DNA of 64,000 nt from Haliotis asinina (Eukaryota > Mollusca > Gastropoda > Lepetellida > Haliotidae). Made by a program: the position numbers and the translations under genes. The DNA lies in assembly GCF_037392515.1 (NCBI RefSeq), contig NC_090291.1, positions 12,456,001 through 12,520,000 of the forward strand, in the 5' to 3' direction. The notes under the pieces were generated by a model that saw only the letters and a program-made list of their open reading frames with translations, did not search any database and had not been told where the DNA came from. Every line of letters begins with the position of its first letter. Positions within the stretch are counted from its first letter, which is position 1. This document shows positions 58,001 through 64,000 of the stretch, piece after piece.

Positions 58001-61000
58001 TGCCCTCAAATGAAAAATTTGAAAATACATGCAAGTTCAAGTTCAGAACACATGCTTTATAAGATACGTGCGGACTATAAGTGTCACATTAAATACATGT
58101 GCGTTAAAAGGCTTTCCGTTTTCATGTAAAATTTCAATTGCATGACTTACCACAAAGTGCACATGATACTGACGTTACCTGATCATTGCTTTAAACTTTT
58201 GTACTTTATATATTTTTTTCACATTCTGTGTTTGTCTTACACGATATCAGACATTCTTAAAGGTCACATGCAGCCAAAAAATCGAACGTAATTAAAACAC
58301 ATTTATCACTTATTCATGACATATAATATACATTGCTGCTTTTAAAAAAACAAATAGACAAAATTATAAGCGTACAATCGCGATTCAAAAGTGCAATATT
58401 TTGTACTTGGGCTTACTTCCCCCGAAACGAAGCCCTCGGGAGACCGAACCCAGTCTTAGTACCTGGATGTGCACTCAAGTGTAACGACGGATTCTGATTG
58501 GCTGTTTCATTTGCTGATCTGCTGATGGTTCATTGTGTGTACAGACAGATGATCTGTTTCATGGGCATTTTATAAGTATGGCCAGGGATACTCTATAATC
58601 TCTATATAGGCTCCCTGGTATGGCTAGTCACAAGAAAGTAAGATTCTTTATGGATAACAACTTCTTTTTGTGTACTTTATGCGTCGTTTCAGTATGGATT
58701 CATATACTGTTGTCAAACAAAATCATACACACTAAAACAAGTCGTTATCCATGAAGAATGTATATAGAGATGTTGGGTTTTGAAAATACATGTTCTCCGA
58801 ATTTGCGCTCGATGGCTGGAATCTGTCATTCGTCCAAGTACAAGGCAGGACTTGAAACTGACAAGAGTTTGCACCAGTTTCCGTCAGATCCAGTCATCCG
58901 AAAAAAGTGAATGTAGTTTGTTTGCAACCCACAGACATAAAAACGTCATGTGTATCACACGTGCCTAATTACATAATGTGGCAGAGACGGGACTCGGGTG
59001 CACGAGTCATAAATCAACTTATTTTCTTTATGTCGCATACTCTGATAGGTGTTAAGTTCAAATTACTCGTGGTCAATGATTGAAGCTGTGTACTGCATGT
59101 TGTCTTTAGCAGACAGGCAGGCAGACATATAGGTGTGAATAAACCAGACACTGAGCTTTCTCTGTGACCGAAACTGCTTACCACAATCAACAAGTTTTTT
59201 TTACGTAACGAGTAGATCATTTACTTGTTTGTGTACACAACCAAGATTAGACTACTGCTCACGACCTCAGACGCTGGGCATGCATACTGTTTCAAGTTCC
59301 GCGAACCTATTCACTGCGCATGCGTTATGGGCGAAGCGCAGCACAGCTGTTGAAACCAGTTTTCCCCCCAGCGCTGGGGGGAATTTAGTGAAACGTTTGA
59401 ACTCCGATTTCGCGGGCTTTTTTTCATCGCGTTTTTTTTCAACTTTATAGGTTGAATTAGCATTTTTTATGATTTGTTTCGGTAAGTGCATACCGAAAGG
59501 TACCAGAATCTGCAAAGTTGTATTTTACGTTGCATGTGACCTTTAAATTGAGATCGAACTGACCCATTAAAGAGACGTTGCTTTACCGCAGTGTAAGTGT
59601 TGACTGGGCTCTGCCTCGACGTGTTTGCAAAGTCATACTTCCTTGCGTGACATTAAAAATAGCACAGACCAGTTCATCGTTGCAGCCGCTTAATGGCGGC
59701 CACAAAAAGGGCAGCAGTCAGTAAATAATCAAGTCTAGACCAGCCAATCCTGTGATCAGCACAATGGGCATTAATCAACGCAAATGGGATACAATGACAT
59801 ATGTCAACCAAGTCAGCGAGTCTGACCACACGATCCTGTTAGTCGCATGTCAGAACAGGCATGGATTACTGAAGATCTTATCAAAAAGTATCTTGGGCAG
59901 AAGAATCTGAATTTCAAAAGACAGTTTGACCACAACTTCAAAAACTTTTTTATACTATAAGGGATGAAATGAAAAGGTAGGTTTTGATTGGACTCAGCCA
60001 TGTTTTAGCTATATAATGGCAGTCTGCAAATAAGTGCATCTGAATAAGCCAGTTTAATTGCTGACATCACAGGCATTGATATACACAATTGAATACAATG
60101 GCATTTGTCAACCAAATCTGCAAGTCTGACCACCCAATTTAGTCACAGGGGTTCCAATTTTTTTTAAAGAAAAAACAATATTTGCTACAGGGCAAGTGAC
60201 TTTAAGAAAGTAATTTGTCCTCACTAATTTTCCACTTGCCTTGATTTTGTGGATTTTTTTTTATGATGATTTGATTAAAAAAGAATAAATCAACATGGTA
60301 TTTGATGTTAATGTTTACTGGACTATTTATCGAGAAGTGATAAATAGCAAAGAAAGATAACTCTACTTCATTATCATTGAGAAATGTAATAGCTACATTT
60401 TGACCAGATATGAAATAAAATCCACGTTTACCTACAGTCTGATAAAGCAAGTGGAAATTAACTAGTAGCCTACAGACAAGTAAGATAACATAATCTGATT
60501 GCCTGAAACGAAAACTGACTTGTCCCTGGGATTTTAAAAGCCCAGAGAAAGTGTTCTTGTAAAAGTGAATTGTGTGGTTGACTGAATATATATAAAGTGC
60601 GGCAATAGTTCTTTCATCAAACCTGTCTTAAAATACTAACAATGACATGTACTACTTCATCACATGATGTGGTGTTCAGTGTTTTGCTGCAACTGGACTT
60701 CCCCTTTGTAGAACGACCTTCATCAAATTTGTTGTTTAATGCCACACAATACTCCTTCACTGTTTTCACAACCTCAAATGCACAACACACAACCCTGTGC
60801 ACTTAATACAACCCATGAATCTATTGGTAGATCAGATGGTGGCCATGTGAACACTAGACTGCAGGTACAGTAACCTGCAGTAAACCTGCACAAGGTACTG
60901 TGACTGTCCCAGTCCACCCAGCAGTGATTGGGTGCCTCATAAGTATGAGAAAGTCCTATTAACTCAGTGCGCCTAGTGGCGGCAAGAGCTGTATGGCCCC

Positions 61001-62493
61001 CATGGAGTTGAGATCAATAATGTCATGTACCGTTGAGATTGACATCCAATGATCAAAGCGAAAAATACCAGCACCTTGCAAATAAATGACTCTGGATCCG
61101 ACAATCCTGTGATATATGTACATCCAACAATTCCTGTTTGACATGATGACAATGATGTCTTTTAGCAGCATTTAGAAGTTGTTATAGATGACCAAGATCT
61201 TTTATGGATAAACCTTCTTTTAAGTCTTTGACAACGTTTTGGGGTCATTTCAGGCCCCTTCATCAGATGAACTGAAACGACCCTGAAAAGTTATGTCAGT
61301 TCACCTGATGAAGGTGTCTGAAATGACCCCAAAATGTTGTCAAAGAATTAAAAGAAGATTTATCCATTAAAAATATTGGTCATGATAAACAATGACTGAC
61401 AATGATTGAAAATTACCTAAATACGAGCCAATAACTTTGGTCGCCTCTTATAATCAGTACAGGTTGCTATGGACTTTCCTGATCAGGAATCATTTCCAGG
61501 AACTATTGGAGAACACATCAGACATCTTACCTTTGGTTCCTGTCTTGAACTTCTGATTGTCACATTCGATTCCCATGACTTCAATTTCAACAAATGGACT
61601 TGCAATGCCACGCCCTGACTTCACCAGGTGACGAGCACCAATAATCTGCAGAGAGAGAATACATGGTGAGAGATGGGAGTAAGCTGATGCTGATGTCTCT
61701 TCAATTTGTTTGCTTGCTTGTTGTTTAGCGTCACACTCAGGATTTTGCCTATCGAGTGTGGACAATCCCATGATCAACAACAAGAGCATCTATCTGTGCA
61801 ACTGGGAACCGATGTCTTTTTGGTAAAGTTGTCTTTTATAAATTACTATGATGCTTCACTGACTGATTATTATTGAGAAAAACCTGCATGTTTTAAGCAT
61901 CTGAAAAACCATGGATCTACACGATAAACACTGATAATTGCAATCTGCACTGAATTTCACTAGTTTAAGTGATCCACCAGAGCTCAACAACGGATTTGTT
62001 GATGTGCCATTTTCGATGACCTGTAGGTGTGTGATTGCTGAGCAATTCTTTTTTATGGCAGCCATGGATTACCCCACATTTTAAGAAAAACTGAGGTATC
62101 GCGAAGAGCATTATTGTGAGGGATGACTGTACCATTCCAAAACAGTAGGGGATATCCCATTTTGCGTGCATACCACTAGCCAATGCCAATGCATATGTGA
62201 AAAAGTCATATATATCCATACAGAGGAATCACTTCCAAAAGAATGGAATAATTTTCACATTTTCCCCGAATTTCTCTTCATCTGTTTCCTCCTTGGCTTC
62301 AACATTTACACGCTATCAATCTTGTAAATCAACATCCCTTAGTCTTTTTGAATGGTATACGAGAAGAAATCAGAGGGTACTTACACTGATTGTGAGTGCA
62401 AGAGGCTCTACTTCCAGCTGGGAGAGGAACTTCTTCTCGTAGGGGTTGAAGCACTCCTTCCTCATCACCTCTGGCTGCAGAACATAGCCACAC
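54885..62493 (-). CDS. PLCG1: Phospholipase C gamma, 3' end of gene (five exons, partial)
   Basis: Encodes the C-terminal ~219 residues of a PLC gamma, the SH2-containing phosphoinositide phospholipase that cleaves PIP2 into diacylglycerol and IP3 at the plasma membrane downstream of tyrosine kinases. Five minus-strand exons join in phase: 62385-62493, 61531-61645, 55874-56032, 55199-55287 and 54885-55073. Introns are 739, 5498, 586 and 125 bp, all GT-AG. The joined protein runs from the end of the catalytic Y region ([10 protein letters not shown]), through the C2 domain ([43 protein letters not shown]), to [22 protein letters not shown], then a charged tail. The pattern GARHL-GRG-PFVEIEV-NGLNPVW with the PLKN-SE-LELA segment fits PLC gamma better than beta or delta. 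The SH3, SH2 and X-box exons are not in the window and must lie beyond 64000. Confidence 0.93.
55199..55287 (-). CDS. PLCG1: PLC gamma exon: end of C2 domain
   Basis: The acceptor GTGTCATAG precedes GA plus 29 codons reading [20 protein letters not shown], then VSIDMRNPK. The PLKN-SEELELA-L-V-ID pattern is the last strand of the PLC gamma C2 domain. The donor is AAG|GTCAGT, phase 0. Confidence 0.92.
55874..56032 (-). CDS. PLCG1: PLC gamma exon: core of C2 domain
   Basis: The acceptor TGTTTCAG opens an exon reading [51 protein letters not shown]. The NGLNPVW motif and the MDEDIFGD acidic loop are hallmarks of PLC C2 domains. The donor CTCAG|GTGAGA leaves one base, which with GA of the next exon makes Gly. 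Part of the loop (MDEDIFGD) may bind calcium, by family analogy. Confidence 0.92.
57033..57254 (-). CDS. Open frame in PLC gamma intron, unknown
   Basis: The frame begins [20 protein letters not shown] and continues [20 protein letters not shown]. The acidic, low-hydrophobic composition looks protein-like. It lies in the 5.5-kb intron on the same strand as PLC gamma. No family was recognised; it may be a transposon relic. Confidence 0.2.
   Translation of the reverse strand: MTSKYDDDLNSHETYGDDRETDRDSPSVAFLSTVKSDPFWILSQHKLSLIHIHNIRSTFVLRHIFEKKQQVPR
58600..58775. repeat. Nested inverted repeat within the long TTAA element
   Basis: ATCTCTATATA near 58600 is mirrored by TATATAGAGAT near 58760-58771. 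Inside, TTCTTTATGGATAACAACTT (about 58644) pairs imperfectly with AAGTCGTTATCCATGAAGAA (about 58740). The structure suggests a small MITE inserted in the larger element. Confidence 0.55.
58812..58911 (+). pseudogene. THAP-type zinc-finger remnant inside TTAA element
   Basis: The frame reads [14 protein letters not shown], then [17 protein letters not shown] and a TGA where the THAP Trp would stand. The [13 protein letters not shown] block matches the THAP signature (hydrophobic-H-x-FP-x-DP-x-x-R-x-x-W). The second Cys of the CxxC pair is not evident and no downstream LCSxHF block was found, so this is a fragment. THAP domains bind DNA and occur in several transposase lineages and host factors. 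Confidence 0.5.
59690..59880 (-). mobile_element. SINE family B lacking tail
   Basis: CAGTCAGTAAATAATCAAGT, ATGTCAACCAAGTCAGCGAG and GATCCTGTTAGTCGCATG. It lies 150 bp beyond the long TTAA element. Confidence 0.75.
60004..60146 (-). mobile_element. SINE family B, decayed
   Basis: TTTAGCTATATAATGGCAGT, GGCATTTGTCAACCAAATC and TCTGACCACCCAATTTAGTC. It covers the same portion as the copy 130 bp upstream, so it may be a tandem duplicate. Confidence 0.65.
61201..61371. repeat. Foldback repeat of about 170 bp in PLC gamma intron side
   Basis: The arms 61201-61274 and 61297-61371 are near-complementary (GGATAAACCTTCTTTTAA, TTTGACAACGTTTTGGGGTC, ATCAGATGAACTGA). The spacer is about 22 bases. A transcript of the PLC gamma gene would carry a long hairpin here. 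Confidence 0.8.
61531..61645 (-). CDS. PLCG1: PLC gamma exon: first half of C2 domain
   Basis: The acceptor CTCTCTGCAG is followed by 38 codons ([33 protein letters not shown]) plus one base. The donor is AAAG|GTAAGA. The single leftover G pairs with TT at the next exon to make Val. The segment holds strands 1-3 of the C2 sandwich. A 170-bp foldback repeat lies about 160 bp downstream of the exon's plus-strand left end. Confidence 0.9.
61720..61820 (-). mobile_element. SINE family B fragment
   Basis: TTGTTTAGCGTCACACTCAG and CCCATGATCAACAACAAGAG, then CTGGGAACCGATG. It lies in the 739-bp PLC gamma intron. Confidence 0.65.
62385..62493 (-). CDS. PLCG1: PLC gamma exon: end of Y catalytic region, start of C2
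   Basis: The acceptor TTTCAG precedes the exon; one base completes the previous codon, then 36 codons read [20 protein letters not shown] and on to LALTIS. The donor is a consensus GTAAGT right after the AGT codon. [10 protein letters not shown] is the typical end of the PLC barrel, and LALTIS begins the first C2 strand. No upstream exon was recognised between 62494 and 64000. Confidence 0.9.
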
Positions 62494-63549
62494 CTGAAAC
62501 CAGAGGACAAGGTGTGAGGGCTGAACCTAGTTGATGCCGCAATCAGCAATATTCAAACCAGATAAAACATTTTCAAATGACTGAAAAGAAGCTTTTTAAA
62601 CACAAATGGAAAATTCTGGATGTGAATGATTATGACCCCTGACTACTTTTTTCCAGGTATGCCAAGCATCATTAGTGGCGAATCATTACAATATTGGGTC
62701 ATCCCGAGTTAACTCCCTTTGAATTATCTGCCCTTGATTTCCAACCAAATGTGCTGTAATAGTACCAAACATACATTAACTTCTGTTGGTTTCATGTAAC
62801 ATTTTATAAGTGAAAGTGCCTTTATAAGTGGCTCCAAAAGAGCAAAATATTCTTCCAAAAGGTTTGTGGGGTTGAATGATTTCAGACGTGACATTTTGGA
62901 GATACTGAGTGTCCTCAAATGGACCCAACTTTTAAGAAAAGCAAGATTTATGGATGCCAGCTTCAATAACAAGACATTTCTGAGCGTATGATTGCTCCTT
63001 CATTTCATCAAATCATGCAACAGCAAGTACACACTCCGAAGTGCTGTGTTATTACATTAAAGAGGTCGACATTCATAAATCATACTATTCTTTCCTTTTG
63101 CAATAGTTCATGTTGTCACAGGTACATACTGGAGTTGAATCTGAATGAATCATTGACCTACCATAACTGTAATGACACAAATATAGAGCACTGAAGTGCA
63201 TTCTGTGAAGAAAACAACGCGAAACATGAAAATCATACTGCACTATTACCTTTATCATCATACTAGCAAAACGTCGTTCAGTACTTCAATAAAACCTTCT
63301 ACATTAAGACTCTATATGATTTTGCATATCTGTAGACCACTGGCATACAGCCATACACAATGAGAATGGGGAGCCTCAAAGTATAGCTTAACAGCAAGTA
63401 AGAAGATGTTGTCGTACACAGACAGCCAATATGAATTTATGATGTATGCACTTAGAAACCTTCCACTAAGTATATCACAATATATATTGCAGTATTTCTC
63501 ATATTTTTGCAACATATAGCAATATGAAATTCAGGGCAATATCCAGCCC
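62494..63549. other. Intron upstream of the PLC gamma exons seen
   Basis: No exon of the Y catalytic region is recognisable here, so this is intron sequence with unknown content. Confidence 0.55.
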
Positions 63550-63780
63550 TGTGAGTTTTACGCTGCACTCAGCAATATTTCAGCGACATGGTGACAATCT
63601 GTAAATGATCAAGAATCGGACAATCCAGTGATAAACTGCATGAACATCAATCTGGGCATTTGGAAACTGATGACACATGTCTACCAAGTCAGAGAGCCTG
63701 ACCACCATATCTCGTTAGTCACCTCTTAAAACAAGCATGGACTACTGATGATCAATTCTATCCCGTATCTTCATGGGCTA
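63550..63780 (-). mobile_element. SINE family B, near complete
   Basis: GTGAGTTTTACGCTGCACTC to ATCTTCATGGGCT with moderate divergence. In the same intron region as the missing upstream PLC gamma exons. Confidence 0.85.
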
Positions 63781-64000
63781 CACATTTAGAAACTGGTTAA
63801 ATGTAACAAATGTTACATAAATTTGGGACTACATTTTCTAGGTTAAGTACAGATTCTTGTAGTTGTATTAGGTCAAGTCCTTCCTGGGATTTTAACCTAC
63901 ACTGTCATTGTCAGGCACCTTAACACAAGCACACAAAGGTCAGCTCTCTAACCCACTCAGCCACCGTGGCTTCCACGAAATGATGGTCAGGAAACTGGTA

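Larger units (their letters stand above)
58271..59542. mobile_element. TTAA-flanked inverted-repeat element, long copy with THAP-like remnant
   Basis: TTAA at 58267-58270 and 59543-59546 flanks AGGTCACATGCAGCC and the complement of AGGTCACATGCAACG. Both subterminal regions match the element at 19697-20292, in inverted orientation. The 1272-bp copy has extra interior sequence that includes a nested inverted repeat (about 58600-58775) and a THAP-like frame at 58812-58911. It lies in the 5.5-kb intron of PLC gamma. Confidence 0.8.

Noticed and set aside
1..64000. CRISPR arrays, bacterial operons, phage or plasmid modules
   Set aside because: Repeats present are minisatellites and eukaryotic retroposons; intron-containing genes and Pol III SINEs rule out a prokaryotic source.

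Overview
This is a window of animal nuclear DNA. The evidence is GT-AG introns, tRNA-derived SINEs, several kinds of inverted-repeat DNA transposon, minisatellites and no bacterial operon structure. The dispersed repeats (tRNA-headed elements and a second family, both ending in the same ~45-base segment followed by a CTCA-type microsatellite) look like those I associate with abalone (Haliotis) and related gastropods. A vetigastropod mollusc is therefore my best guess, made from memory of repeat style and not from a search.

Only two host genes can be supported. (1) At 54885-62493 on the minus strand lies the 3' end of a phospholipase C gamma gene. Five exons join in phase and encode the last part of the catalytic Y region, the whole C2 domain and a charged C-terminal tail; the rest of the gene lies beyond the right edge. 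(2) At 10102-11966 on the plus strand two exons join in phase 0 and encode an unrecognised single-pass membrane protein with two PY motifs (PPSY and PPPAY), a Ser/Pro-rich cytoplasmic region and a basic stretch just before the membrane segment.

Layout: 0-37 kb is dense in SINEs, with two decayed Tc1-type transposase copies (3.8-4.4 kb and 22.0-22.6 kb), a 470-bp foldback element with perfect 22-bp ends (16.4-16.85 kb), a larger imperfect inverted repeat (23.0-23.5 kb), a TTAA-flanked inverted-repeat element (19.7-20.3 kb), a THAP-like zinc-finger remnant (28.7-29.0 kb) and a pogo-like MITE (36.8-36.9 kb). From 37 to 54 kb the DNA is AT-rich and poor in repeats. It holds one 2.0-kb TTAA-flanked element (41.8-43.8 kb) with a Cys-rich exon-like frame, two short minisatellites and little else I can name. 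From 54 to 64 kb is the PLC gamma gene. Its 5.5-kb intron carries a 1.27-kb relative of the 19.7-kb TTAA element that includes a THAP-like remnant.

The two SINE families (called A and B here) share a 3' tail, and a B copy sits inside an A copy with a 13-bp target-site duplication at 33.1-33.5 kb. That supports recent mobilisation by a shared LINE partner. I found no sign of a novel multi-gene system. The most unusual items are the TTAA element families with captured zinc-finger-like exons, the foldback element with a palindromic core, and the PY-motif membrane protein.
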